From Cohaesibacter marisflavi (lineage in GTDB: Bacteria > Pseudomonadota > Alphaproteobacteria > Rhizobiales > Cohaesibacteraceae): DNA of 64,000 nt. The position numbers and the translations under genes are program-made. Each line of letters starts with the position of its first letter. Position 1 is the stretch's first letter. This document shows positions 55,228-63,650 of this stretch, in pieces. The notes beneath the pieces are model-generated. The model ran no database searches. It was not told the origin of the DNA and saw only the letters and a list, made by a program, of their open reading frames with translations. Where the stretch lies: NCBI RefSeq assembly GCF_900115225.1, contig NZ_FOVR01000002.1:666111-730110 (forward strand), read 5' to 3'.

Positions 55228-55363
55228 GCAAAGGAGGACGGTGCTGCGCGTAAAAGCAGCCGTCATCAACAGAATATATTCATATATTTATAGGGTTGCA
55301 CGGAAAGCCGAATATGCTTCAGGATTGCTGTGGTGTAGGCTTGCATTATAGGGGAGAAGAGAA

Positions 55364-55483
55364 ATGTTAGAAAATATCTATTGGATCATCTTTGGGGCGG
55401 TTATCGCTCTGGGCGCTTTCTGGCTGTTCATGATGTGGTTTCGATCACCCAAGGATGGCCGCTGGTCTCGTGGAGAGAAATAG
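55364..55483 (+). CDS. 39-residue single-pass membrane microprotein
   Basis: MLENIYWIIFGAVIALGAFW then LFMMWFRSPKDGRWSRGEK. One strong transmembrane helix (about residues 5-26) with a positively charged C-tail that should stay in the cytoplasm. GGGGAGA lies 7 bases before the ATG. It stands alone after an AT-rich region (55262-55295) that could be its promoter. It is not CydX or another microprotein I know. Too short for usual gene calling. Confidence 0.65.
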   Translation: MLENIYWIIFGAVIALGAFWLFMMWFRSPKDGRWSRGEK

Positions 55484-55546
55484 ACCGGAAGCCGTGCCGT
55501 ATATCAAAAGGGTGGTTGCCTGAAGAGGGAAAAGCTGCGCGCTTTT

Positions 55547-55602
55547 CGCAAGGCGCAAGGCGCAAGGCGCAAGGCGCAAGGCGCAAGGCGCAAGGCGCAA
55601 GG
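55547..55602. repeat. Eight perfect tandem copies of a 7-bp unit
   Basis: CGCAAGG repeated 8 times without change (56 bases), 63 bases after the microprotein stop and about 250 bases before hisD. A 7-base unit shifts frame with every copy, and perfect identity suggests recent slippage. It is not in a recognised gene. The rest of 55603-55850 shows nothing but the hisD leader. Confidence 0.95.
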
Positions 55603-55850
55603 ATTGGTCCCTGACGTAAGGCGTCTTCCAGCATGACCTGACTGCCGCGTCCGGTATGTGAAAAATTCATCGGGTGACGGGGCTTGATCGGCCTGTCGTC
55701 CGGCTGCGCATGTCAAACTTGCCGCTCTTATAGATTTTCCCTTGCCTCTCACACAAGAAACTCTCATAAATGCGCCGACGTCCGCACAGTCGATCTCTTG
55801 TGCTCCGAGGCGTCCGTCTGCAAGAAAAGCCGCACATGAGAGGACCCGCC

Positions 55851-57146
55851 ATGGCCATTCGTCTTGACGCAACCGATAGCAATTTCAATGCCGCCTTTGC
55901 TGATTTGCTGGCAATGAAACGGGAAGTCTCCGATGATGTCGATGCCATCGTTCGCGATATTATCGATGAGGTCCGGGCGAGAGGCGATGACGCCCTTTAC
56001 GATTATACAGCCAAGTTCGATCGCTTTGATGCGCGCTCAAAAGGCCTGCGCATTAGCGAGGCTGAAATAGAGGCTGCCGTCGCCAAGGTTGATCCTGAGG
56101 TGATGAAGGCGCTGGAGCTGGCCGCAGAGCGCATCCGCTCTCACCATGCACGCCAACTGCCGAAAGACGATTTCTATGAAGACGCGCTCGGGGTTAAGCT
56201 CGGCTCGCGCTGGAACGCCATTGAGGCGGTCGGGCTCTATGTGCCTGGCGGGCTGGCGGCTTACCCCTCTTCGGTTCTGATGAATGCGGTGCCGGCCAAG
56301 GTGGCCGGTGTTGAACGCCTCGTGATGGTGGTGCCAACCCCTGATGATGTGCTCAACCCGCTGGTGCTGGCCGCAGCCAAGCTGGCTGGCGTGGACGAGA
56401 TCTACCGTATCGGTGGCGCACAGGCCGTGGCTGCGCTGGCCTATGGCACACAAAGCATCGCGCCGGTCTACAAGATTGTTGGTCCCGGTAATGCCTTTGT
56501 GGCGGCTGCCAAACGCCGCGTCTTCGGGCTCGTGGGCATCGACATGATCGCTGGGCCATCCGAAGTGCTCATTCTGGCCGACAAGAATAATGACCCTGAT
56601 TGGCTGGCTGTCGATCTGATGGCGCAGGCCGAGCATGACAAGGTGGCACAAGCCATCTTGATCACCGATGATGCAGCCACAGCCGACGCCGTCGAGGAAG
56701 CTGTCAAGCGCCTGTTGACCACGTTGCCAAAGGCCGAGATCGCCGGAGCGAGTTGGGCCGATTATGGTGCCGTGATCACTGTGCCCGATTGGGAAACCGG
56801 CATGGCGCTGGCCAACCGCATCGCACCCGAGCATCTGGAGCTGGCGATGGATAACGCCCCCGATTATCTGGACAAGGTACGCAATGCGGGCGCAGTGTTT
56901 GTTGGCCATTATACGCCGGAAGCAGTGGGCGATTATGTCGGTGGCTCCAACCATGTCTTGCCAACGGCGCGCTCGGCTCGCTTCTCGTCCGGCCTCTCCA
57001 CGCTTGATTTCGTCAAGCGTACATCCGTGCTTGAATGCAACGTGGAGAATCTGCGCCAGATCGGCCCAGCGGCCGTGACCCTTGCCCGTCAGGAAGGGCT
57101 GGAAGCGCATGCCCGCTCTGTTGCTAAACGATTGAACATGGAATAA
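55851..57146 (+). CDS. hisD: Histidinol dehydrogenase
   Basis: 431 residues from the ATG at 55851 (GAGAGG upstream); earlier in-frame starts lie in the leader. It oxidises histidinol to histidine with two NAD. Motifs: [39 protein letters not shown], catalytic E-H in APEHLELA and the Zn site in GGSNHVLPT. It begins the conserved block hisD-UPF0262-phosphatase-infA-maf-yacG. Confidence 0.97.
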   Translation: MAIRLDATDSNFNAAFADLLAMKREVSDDVDAIVRDIIDEVRARGDDALYDYTAKFDRFDARSKGLRISEAEIEAAVAKVDPEVMKALELAAERIRSHHARQLPKDDFYEDALGVKLGSRWNAIEAVGLYVPGGLAAYPSSVLMNAVPAKVAGVERLVMVVPTPDDVLNPLVLAAAKLAGVDEIYRIGGAQAVAALAYGTQSIAPVYKIVGPGNAFVAAAKRRVFGLVGIDMIAGPSEVLILADKNNDPDWLAVDLMAQAEHDKVAQAILITDDAATADAVEEAVKRLLTTLPKAEIAGASWADYGAVITVPDWETGMALANRIAPEHLELAMDNAPDYLDKVRNAGAVFVGHYTPEAVGDYVGGSNHVLPTARSARFSSGLSTLDFVKRTSVLECNVENLRQIGPAAVTLARQEGLEAHARSVAKRLNME

Positions 57147-57289
57147 CTGGCCGGAAAGCTCGAATTTCGTGCTACCCCTTAAGCAGAAAGTTTGACTCCA
57201 GCAGCCAAGTTGGGCAAACATGCCTGCCGAATGCTCGGGATAATAACGCATGGTGCAAAATGGCTGAACGGGAAGAGGAGGTTGATCAT

Positions 57290-57826
57290 ATGCAGACCTC
57301 CGATCAGCAGCAGGGCGTCAAGTCTTGCGAAATGAATGCTCAGGATACCGGTCAGGGACCGTTTTCCCTTTGCATGATCGTGCTGGACCCGACATCCATT
57401 CAACCGGCCACTCCCGATATCGAGCATGAGCGCTCTGTTGCCATTTACGATCTTGTCGAGGAAAATAATTTCCACCCCGTCGGTCATGACGAGGGCGGGC
57501 CCTACAGGCTTGATCTTTCTATGATCGAGCGGAAACTGGTGATGGATATCAAGCTTGAGAATGGCGACCAGATTGCCACGCATATTCTCTCCTTGACCCC
57601 ATTTCGCCGCATCATCAAGGATTATTTCCTGATCTGCGATAGCTATTATGAAGCCATAAAAACCGCCACGCCGAGTAAGATCGAAGCCATAGATATGGGA
57701 CGTCGTGGATTGCACAATGAGGGATCCCAGATCCTGCAAGCCCGTCTCGATGGGAAGATCGAAACGGACTTTGCCACCGCGCGGCGCCTATTTACGCTGA
57801 TCTGCGCATTGCATTGGCGGGGGTAG
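57290..57826 (+). CDS. UPF0262 family protein
   Basis: 178 residues from the ATG at 57290, chosen for the GAGGAGG 8 bases upstream. Matches UPF0262: [45 protein letters not shown] (in part) and the helical end. Function unknown; almost always next to hisD in alphaproteobacteria. The first 35 residues are variable. Confidence 0.88.
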   Translation: MQTSDQQQGVKSCEMNAQDTGQGPFSLCMIVLDPTSIQPATPDIEHERSVAIYDLVEENNFHPVGHDEGGPYRLDLSMIERKLVMDIKLENGDQIATHILSLTPFRRIIKDYFLICDSYYEAIKTATPSKIEAIDMGRRGLHNEGSQILQARLDGKIETDFATARRLFTLICALHWRG

Positions 57827-57827
57827 C

Positions 57828-58292
57828 ATGGTTCTTGGTCTCATTGGGCCCGATCTTCGCCCCGACTCCATATTGTTTGCTTGCGGCATGAATGCCATTC
57901 GCTCGCCGATGGCGGCAGCCCTTGCCAAACACCTTTTCCCCGGCACCTTCTATGTGCAGTCTGTCGGTGTGCGCTGCGGCAAGCCCGACCCTTTTGCTGC
58001 GGCTGTTATGGAAGAAATCGGTCTGGATATATCCGAACATGAACCCAGCTGCTTTGATGATCTGGAAGACAGCTATTTCGACCTGATCGTCTCTCTGGCA
58101 CCGGAAGCCCACCACAGGGCGCTTGAATGGAGCCGTGGGCATGCGGTTGAAACGGAATATTGGCCGACCATGGATCCTGCTCTGGTGACAGGCTCACGCG
58201 AGCAGATCATGGATTCCTATCGTGCGGTGCGCGATGGCCTTATCGTCAAGCTCAAGGATCGCTTCGAATGGATCACCGACATCAAGGCGTGA
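57828..58292 (+). CDS. Low molecular weight protein-tyrosine phosphatase family protein
   Basis: 154 residues, starting 1 base after the UPF0262 stop. The P-loop C-x5-R-S is present as ACGMNAIRSPMA, with the catalytic Asp plausibly in TMDPALV. The opening of the loop (CGMNAIRS) differs from the common CxGNICRS. It may dephosphorylate proteins or act in arsenate-type chemistry; neither is proven. Confidence 0.85.
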   Translation: MVLGLIGPDLRPDSILFACGMNAIRSPMAAALAKHLFPGTFYVQSVGVRCGKPDPFAAAVMEEIGLDISEHEPSCFDDLEDSYFDLIVSLAPEAHHRALEWSRGHAVETEYWPTMDPALVTGSREQIMDSYRAVRDGLIVKLKDRFEWITDIKA

Positions 58293-58754
58293 CGCACCGG
58301 GGAGCGGGGGAAGGGGTCCTGACGGCTCTGCCAGACAAAGAATTCATGAAGGTCTGCTGAAGAACAGATGAGACTTTCTGCCGCTCTAACGGCAGATTTC
58401 GCGAAAAATGCGTGAAGCGATTGCACTCAAATCCGCTTTGGACTAGATTGCGCGCAATCTCATTGATAAGAACGGAATGCATCGGGTCGAATTCTTGCAT
58501 GGATGCAAGCGGATTCATGCTAAAGTCAATTATCAAGCAAATCTGCGGGATGGATGGGGATTGTAGCCAATTCGGGCGCAAGGCGCTCACGCATTGGTGG
58601 CCTTACCGTCTCGCTCCTCTTGCCAGAAGCCACAAGGGCATGTACCCAATGTGGCCAAATCGGGCAAAGGTGAAACAAAGATGAGGATTATGCGTTGTTG
58701 TTGCGCATAGTCTTTTCTAACAGAAAAACAACCTAAAAGGATTGAATTACGCTT
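58293..58754. other. Intergenic region before infA
   Basis: 462 bases that likely hold the infA promoter. Two dyads are seen: GATTGCGCGCAATC at 58446-58459 and CTTGCAT-GG-ATGCAAG at 58494-58509. No gene is evident. Confidence 0.45.
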
Positions 58755-58973
58755 ATGGCGAAAGAAGAAGTATTGGAATTTCCCGGTGTTGTAACCGAAT
58801 TGCTGCCAAACGCCACTTTCCGCGTGAAACTGGAAAATGACCATGAAATCGTGGCTCATACGGCAGGGCGTATGCGTAAAAACCGTATTCGCGTGCTGGC
58901 TGGCGACAAGGTTCAGGTGGAAATGACTCCATATGACCTGACCAAGGGTCGTATTACCTATCGCTTCAAATAA
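58755..58973 (+). CDS. infA: Translation initiation factor IF-1
   Basis: 72 residues, one S1/OB-fold domain, standard length. [20 protein letters not shown] and [16 protein letters not shown] match IF-1. It binds the 30S A site during initiation. AAGGA lies 13 bases before the ATG, a rather long spacing. Confidence 0.97.
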   Translation: MAKEEVLEFPGVVTELLPNATFRVKLENDHEIVAHTAGRMRKNRIRVLAGDKVQVEMTPYDLTKGRITYRFK

Positions 58974-59192
58974 GAGCTCAGCGCAAGCGGGAAGGTATCC
59001 GCTGCGCGCTTCTGTTCTGTTTGGCCTGTCATTCCCCCGCCACGGGGTGGTCAACGACTTATTGAAGGCGGTGAAAATGGCGCAAAGATCCGTTCCTTGC
59101 GTTCAGGCCAGCCCTACGGGGGCAGGTCCATCTGTCATTGTGTAAATGCCTGAAGCGCATAGGGGCCGAGCTGCCCGTTGCGCTCAAGCCCT

Positions 59193-59834
59193 ATGAATAC
59201 TGATAGCGTTATGACTGATTCTCATCGCCTTGTTCTGGCGTCTGCCTCACCACGCCGTTTGCAACTGTTGCAGCAGATCGGCATTGAGCCCTATGCGCTC
59301 AAACCAGCAGATCTGGACGAAACACCGCAAAAGAATGAACAGCCGCGCGCGCTGGCTAAACGTCTTGCTGAGGCAAAAGCCGAAGCGGTTTACAAGGCCT
59401 GCAAGGATGATCCGGATCTGGCAGGGTGCTATTACCTCGCTGCCGATACCGTCGTCGCCGTGGGACGTCGCATCTTGCCAAAGACAGAATTGGCAGAAGA
59501 GGCCTCCCAGTGTCTCACCCTGCTTTCAGGGAGGACCCATAAAGTCTTTTCGGGCATTTCCCTCATCACTCCGAAGGGAAAAACGCGCACCAAGGTTGTC
59601 ACCACCAAAGTGCGTTTTAAGCGCCTCAACCATGATATTGACCCCTATATCGCTTCGGGCGAATGGCGAGGCAAGGCGGGCGGCTATGCCATTCAGGGCA
59701 TCGCCGGAACCTTCGTGGTCAATCTTGTCGGATCTTACAGTTCGGTTGTCGGCCTGCCGCTGCACGAGACGGCAAATCTGCTGATCGGCGAGGGCTATCC
59801 CCTGCGGCTGAAATGGTTGGGCGGCGTTGAATAA
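59193..59834 (+). CDS. maf: Maf-family nucleoside triphosphate pyrophosphatase
   Basis: 213 residues from the ATG at 59193 (a second ATG at 59211 is equally possible; neither has a good Shine-Dalgarno). Maf signature [11 protein letters not shown] at the start and AADTVVAVG with the catalytic Asp. It hydrolyses non-canonical or pyrimidine NTPs and was named for septum inhibition. Position in the infA-maf-yacG order is conserved. Confidence 0.93.
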   Translation: MNTDSVMTDSHRLVLASASPRRLQLLQQIGIEPYALKPADLDETPQKNEQPRALAKRLAEAKAEAVYKACKDDPDLAGCYYLAADTVVAVGRRILPKTELAEEASQCLTLLSGRTHKVFSGISLITPKGKTRTKVVTTKVRFKRLNHDIDPYIASGEWRGKAGGYAIQGIAGTFVVNLVGSYSSVVGLPLHETANLLIGEGYPLRLKWLGGVE

Positions 59835-59888
59835 GGCGACCAGTCTGAAGGCGCACGCCTCTTGATGCGTATCGAGGATGAAGCAAGC

Positions 59889-60119
59889 ATGACAAAGAAA
59901 CCGGAAGATGAAAAGGCGGCAGCAGGCGGCAAGGTGACCGGTATGCGTCGATCTCGTCCCTGTCCGATCTGCTCCAAGCCCTCAACAAAAGAAAACTATC
60001 CCTTCTGCTCGGATCGCTGTAAACAGGTCGATCTCAGCCGCTGGCTGACTGGTGTCTACGCCATTCCAGCAAGCGAAGAGGATGATCCTGATGAGAGCGA
60101 TTTCGATCTGCAGGATTAA
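59889..60119 (+). CDS. yacG: DNA gyrase inhibitor YacG
   Basis: 76 residues from the ATG at 59889. Zinc ligands CPIC and CSDRC with LSRWLTG after them. YacG binds GyrB and blocks gyrase in E. coli. The Lys-rich N-tail and acidic C-tail are typical of alphaproteobacterial forms. Confidence 0.92.
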   Translation: MTKKPEDEKAAAGGKVTGMRRSRPCPICSKPSTKENYPFCSDRCKQVDLSRWLTGVYAIPASEEDDPDESDFDLQD

Positions 60120-60395
60120 GGGCTTGCTGTTTTTCCTTTTTGAGCGACAAAACAAAGAGATAGTCATCGCCTTTGTGGGCATGTGTCTAATTTCTGGCGG
60201 GATTTCGGGCTTATTTTTGAAACTTTTCCTCACCAGATGAAAAAAAATGCGAAGCCCTGTAGAAAACATCAAAAGCGCACTGGACAGGGCTATATGAACC
60301 TTCTATAACGCCGAAACAAATTGCAGGGTTGCTTTGATAACCCAAGCAAGCGCTTCTGTCAGATAGCTTTTTCAAAGCGAAATGATAAAGCAAAT

Positions 60396-60471
60396 GCCCG
60401 GATAGCTCAGTTGGTAGAGCAGCGGATTGAAAATCCGCGTGTCGGTGGTTCGAATCCGCCTCCGGGCACCA
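60396..60471 (+). tRNA. tRNA-Phe (GAA)
   Basis: A 76-base cloverleaf with encoded CCA; anticodon loop TTGAAAA with GAA at 60429-60431. It is the integration site of the element to its right: the integrase gene begins 225 bases downstream, and the 3' end of the tRNA is the expected attachment core. Confidence 0.98.
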
Positions 60472-60584
60472 TAATTTTTTCCAAGCCCGTCCCACTTATA
60501 TCGACAAGTCCTTGGAATTATGGGATTTTTAGGTCTCAGATTTCTCGGAGTGTGTCAGGCGATTTCATCAGATCCGACCCGTCT

Positions 60585-60650
60585 GGGGCCATATTTGGTG
60601 CCATATTTGGGGCCAAGATTTTTCATGAATTCATTGATGGCCCCAATTTT
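60585..60650. repeat. Direct repeats at the left end of the element
   Basis: Three near copies of GGGGCCATATTT start at 60585, 60597 and 60609, and an inverted GGCCCCAATTTT at 60639-60650. They lie between the tRNA and the integrase gene, where arm-type integrase or AlpA binding sites are expected. Confidence 0.7.
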
Positions 60651-60695
60651 AGGGTTTCATGCCACCTGATCGCTCCTGAACCAGGGAGAATTGCT

Positions 60696-61910
60696 GTGGC
60701 ACTGACAGATCTTCAAATTCGACAACTTCGCCCCAAAGACAAGGCCTATCAATGCACCGATGGTCTCGGGCTCTATCTTGAAGTTTCCCCGAGTGGAGCG
60801 AGGCTTTGGCGATATAAATATCGCTTCATGAAGAAGCAAAAACGCCTTTCCCTTGGAAGTTATCCCGATGTGAGCCTTGCTGAGGCGCGTGACAAAAGAA
60901 ATGAAGCACGAAAAAGGCTTGATGCCGGAGAGGATCCGCTTGCTGAGCGCAAGCGCGAAAAGCTCGTTGCAGCGTTCGCAGCCTCAAACACTTTCGGCGA
61001 TATCGGTCGAGAATATATTAAAAAGCAGATTGCTGAAGGAAGGTCGCCCAAAACGATTGAGAAATCCAATTGGCTTATTCGGCAGTTCGCACTGATCGAT
61101 GAACGACCTGTAACTGAACTAAAGCCTCTTGATATTCTCGCTGTTCTGAAGCGGCTCGAGGCGCACGGAAAGTATGAAACGGTTATGCGTTGCCGCTCCT
61201 TCGCCAGTTGTGTTTTTCGCTACGCCGTGGCGACGGGGAGGGCAGAGGAAGATCCTACAGTCGTTCTTCGAGGCGCTTTGATTAGGCCAAAGGTGACGCA
61301 CTATGCGGCTATCATAGAGCCAGACGGCGTTGGCGATCTGCTTCTGGCAATCGATAACTATCCAGGCAATCCCATCTCGCGGATTGCCTTGCAGATAGTC
61401 CCACACATTATGGCGCGTCCTGGAGAATTCAGAAAGGCGCATTGGTCTGAGTTCGATCTTGATGCGGCTATCTGGAAAATCCCTGCGGAGCGCATGAAAA
61501 TGCGGCGTCCTCACCAGACGCCTTTGTCAAAACAGGTCATCGCATATCTTAAACAACTTATGCCGATGACAGGCCCCAAGGGCTTTGTCTTTCCTGCCTA
61601 CCATACGACTAAGCGTCCAATGAGCGAGAATACGGTCAATCAGGCACTGAGACGTATTGGCTATGCACAGGGCGAGGTGACGGCGCACGGATTTAGAACG
61701 ACGGCTTCAACGCTTCTTAACGAGAGCGGTCTTTGGAGTCCTGATGCTATAGAACGCTCTCTCGCTCATGAAGATGCAAACAGCATTTGCGGTATCTACA
61801 ATCGTGGTCGCTACTGGGAAGAGCGCGTCCGAATGCATCAGTGGTGGAGTGACTATCTGGATGAGCTGCGTGATAAGGCGGCAAATAGGTTGTTAATACG
61901 GCGCCGCTGA
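60696..61910 (+). CDS. int: Tyrosine recombinase (P4-type integrase)
   Basis: 404 residues from a GTG at 60696 with GGGAGAA upstream; the frame is open back through the tRNA but no credible start is there. N-terminal DUF4102 arm-binding domain (LTDLQIRQLRPKDKAYQCTD, then GLGLYLEVSPSG), then the catalytic domain: Arg in MARPGEFRKAHW, H-x-x-R in TAHGFRTT, His in SLAHEDANS and the Tyr nucleophile in GIYNRGRYWEER. It inserts the element at tRNA-Phe. Confidence 0.95.
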   Translation: MALTDLQIRQLRPKDKAYQCTDGLGLYLEVSPSGARLWRYKYRFMKKQKRLSLGSYPDVSLAEARDKRNEARKRLDAGEDPLAERKREKLVAAFAASNTFGDIGREYIKKQIAEGRSPKTIEKSNWLIRQFALIDERPVTELKPLDILAVLKRLEAHGKYETVMRCRSFASCVFRYAVATGRAEEDPTVVLRGALIRPKVTHYAAIIEPDGVGDLLLAIDNYPGNPISRIALQIVPHIMARPGEFRKAHWSEFDLDAAIWKIPAERMKMRRPHQTPLSKQVIAYLKQLMPMTGPKGFVFPAYHTTKRPMSENTVNQALRRIGYAQGEVTAHGFRTTASTLLNESGLWSPDAIERSLAHEDANSICGIYNRGRYWEERVRMHQWWSDYLDELRDKAANRLLIRRR

Positions 61911-61920
61911 TTGGTGGTTA

Positions 61921-62148
61921 TCATAAAACCTCCTTGCCAGACGCGTCAGGCGCGGTACCAGCTCGCCATCTTGCAGGATTGGCAATCCAACGATTGACCT
62001 CTGACTCTCGCCATCCTGTGCCATGGATGCTGATCTTGATCTGTGCAGGAAAGGTCCCTTCGGCCATCTTCCGATAGATGGTTGATCGGGACAGGCCCGT
62101 TCTATCGAGAACGGTCTTAAGGCGAATAATGCGATCTGGTTGGCTCAT
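61921..62148 (-). CDS. AlpA-family excisionase-like DNA-binding protein
   Basis: 75 residues from the ATG at 62148 (weak GCGAG upstream). MerR-like helix-turn-helix: RIIRLKTVLDRTGLSRSTIY, then KMAEGTFPAQI and the GWRESEVNRWI ending of AlpA proteins. AlpA activates integrase genes and helps excision. Tail-to-tail with int. Confidence 0.87.
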   Translation of the reverse strand: MSQPDRIIRLKTVLDRTGLSRSTIYRKMAEGTFPAQIKISIHGTGWRESEVNRWIANPARWRAGTAPDASGKEVL

Positions 62149-62309
62149 GTCTCGCTTGGCTCCGGTTGGTTGTCTCTGACGGCTTCTGAGCCAGAAAGAA
62201 CCTGTATGTGCCATTGGGCAAGAGCGCTCCGATAGGGGGCGCACTGCAGCGCAAAAAAGGCGGCAAATCGGATCGGCAGTACACTCAGCAGGAAAGGAAA
62301 AGAATTAGC

Positions 62310-62507
62310 ATGATGCAACATGTGATCTTGTCAGGCTGCTCGGGAGGTGGGAAATCCACATTGATGGTTCTGATCGGGCGACGATGCACCGCATCAGTCC
62401 GCTTCGAGCCCATTGTGAATGATGCTGCAAAATTTTTGAATGTCGGCTTTTCAAAATATGCTTGTACGAAGACCGTTGGTTATTCAGAAACAGAAAAGGC
62501 CACGTGA
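62310..62507 (+). pseudogene. Remnant of a small P-loop ATPase gene
   Basis: 66 residues with AGGAAAGGAAAA before the ATG pair. It opens MMQHVILSGCSGGGKSTL, an intact Walker A of a family whose members are about 180 residues. After about residue 22 the reading (VLIGRRCTASVRFEP) loses the expected pattern and the frame ends early. Most likely decayed by deletion. Confidence 0.55.
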
Positions 62508-62580
62508 AGGAGACCTATTGGATAATCTGGAAATTTTCGCCGTTGAAAATAGATGTCTCAATAGCGACCATATATCATAT

Positions 62581-63000
62581 CTATCCTTGTTTTAAAAAAT
62601 TGATAGTTACAGAATTTGGAATTTTTCCAATTATTTGATAATCACCACCCTCATAACTCACATCAATCGTATCTTCAGTCACCCACTTAATTTCAACAAA
62701 GGTTTCTGGCTCGAAAATAATGCAATTCTCAGGCAAGGATCCAGCCGAAAAACTATCTAGACGATTAAAAAATACATAAACCTCAGTTGTATAGTTAGAC
62801 CCTATACCATTTCTAACCGATACTTTCTTCACGCAGTTAGATTTTTTTGAAGAGCAAATAATATTTTCTCTAGTATTGCCTTCAAGGAAGATGTCCAGAA
62901 TTATTGAAATTTCTTCTCTGTACGAATAAGAGAAAAACCAAATCGTCGCAAGAGTCGCCGCAACTAAAGATAGCAAAAAATTTGTTTTCTTCATATTCAT
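62581..63000 (-). CDS. Membrane-anchored protein, probable immunity protein
   Basis: 139 residues; one N-terminal membrane helix (about 8-27), then an extracytoplasmic domain with three Cys. Very AT-rich, unlike the surrounding chromosome. Its ATG is 1 base beyond the stop of the toxin-like gene, a tight coupling typical of toxin-immunity pairs. I recognise no named immunity family. Confidence 0.55.
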   Translation of the reverse strand: MNMKKTNFLLSLVAATLATIWFFSYSYREEISIILDIFLEGNTRENIICSSKKSNCVKKVSVRNGIGSNYTTEVYVFFNRLDSFSAGSLPENCIIFEPETFVEIKWVTEDTIDVSYEGGDYQIIGKIPNSVTINFLKQG

Positions 63001-63001
63001 A

Positions 63002-63492
63002 TCACGGAAGTAAAGGTTGTTGTGGATGTAGTTGCAGATAGCCTTTTATATACCCATACTCGCTTCGAGTTCGTTGATAATCGATCTCTCCGTAGTTAGG
63101 CGGAGGCCCCATAGTTTTTCCTGTGAACTCACGCCATGCCCAACCAAAATAATTTGTTTCATGCAAGCGACCAGCACTCTTCTGAAAGTCTGTAAATGAC
63201 TTCCCATGAGTTGCTGCATTTTGTCCCGCCAACATGTTTCCAGCTTCTCTTAGAGTTGTGTATTTTCCATCTAACATAAAGCCATGATAAGATTTCCCCT
63301 TATGCCCAGGGTATGATGCCTTCAAATCATATTCTTGTCCGGGGAGGCTCTTGATAGCAACTATTGCGGCGCTTTCGCCCATCGCCTTATCAACCTTTGA
63401 ATCATAGTAAGAGTCCATTGATTGGCCATGATACACTTTACCGACGGCCTTGCCCGTATCGGGACTTCTAAATGAATCCCAATACCTAGTTT
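63002..63492 (-). pseudogene. C-terminal fragment of a polymorphic toxin-like protein
   Basis: The frame is open from 63492, where an IS3 end cuts it, to the stop at 63002: about 163 codons lacking a 5' end. The internal start at 63436 is probably artefactual. Conserved-looking stretch: SYHGFMLDGKYTTLREAGNM, then LAGQNAATHG, a pattern I associate with C-terminal domains of secreted toxins; family not certain. A membrane-anchored partner follows by 1 base. Confidence 0.55.
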
Positions 63493-63650
63493 TGAATTGC
63501 CCCTAGAATTGTAGACACCTTGGGGCTTCAAATCTTTTGTCTCTCGTATTCGACAGGCGAGAGCATTCCGTTTGTAGCGTGTTTGCGTTTTGGATTGTAG
63601 AACATTTCGATGTAGTTGAAGATGTCTCGCCTCGCATCAGCCCTTGTTCC
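63493..63650 (-). mobile_element. IS3-family fragment (transposase C-terminus and end)
   Basis: The terminal inverted repeat begins TGAATTGCCCC at 63493. On the minus strand the frame reads TRADARRDIFNYIEMFYNPK, RKHATNGMLSPVEYERQ and stops at 63528: the end of an IS3 OrfB. Upstream the similarity is lost at about 63645, where IS256 sequence starts on the other strand. Confidence 0.85.

Noticed and set aside
53653..55269. 538-codon open frame on the minus strand
   Set aside because: It is the antisense of the GS-like gene at 53827-55227, which has clear family motifs. The antisense product is rich in His, Gly and Arg and resembles nothing.
55547..55602. Tandem repeat as a possible CRISPR array
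   Set aside because: The unit is only 7 bases with no spacers and there are no cas genes.
56037..57251. 404-codon open frame on the minus strand
   Set aside because: Antisense of hisD; composition (His/Cys-rich) is that of a shadow frame.
60321..60695. Extension of the integrase frame upstream through tRNA-Phe
   Set aside because: The frame happens to be open, but a GTG with a Shine-Dalgarno at 60696 begins exactly where integrase similarity starts.
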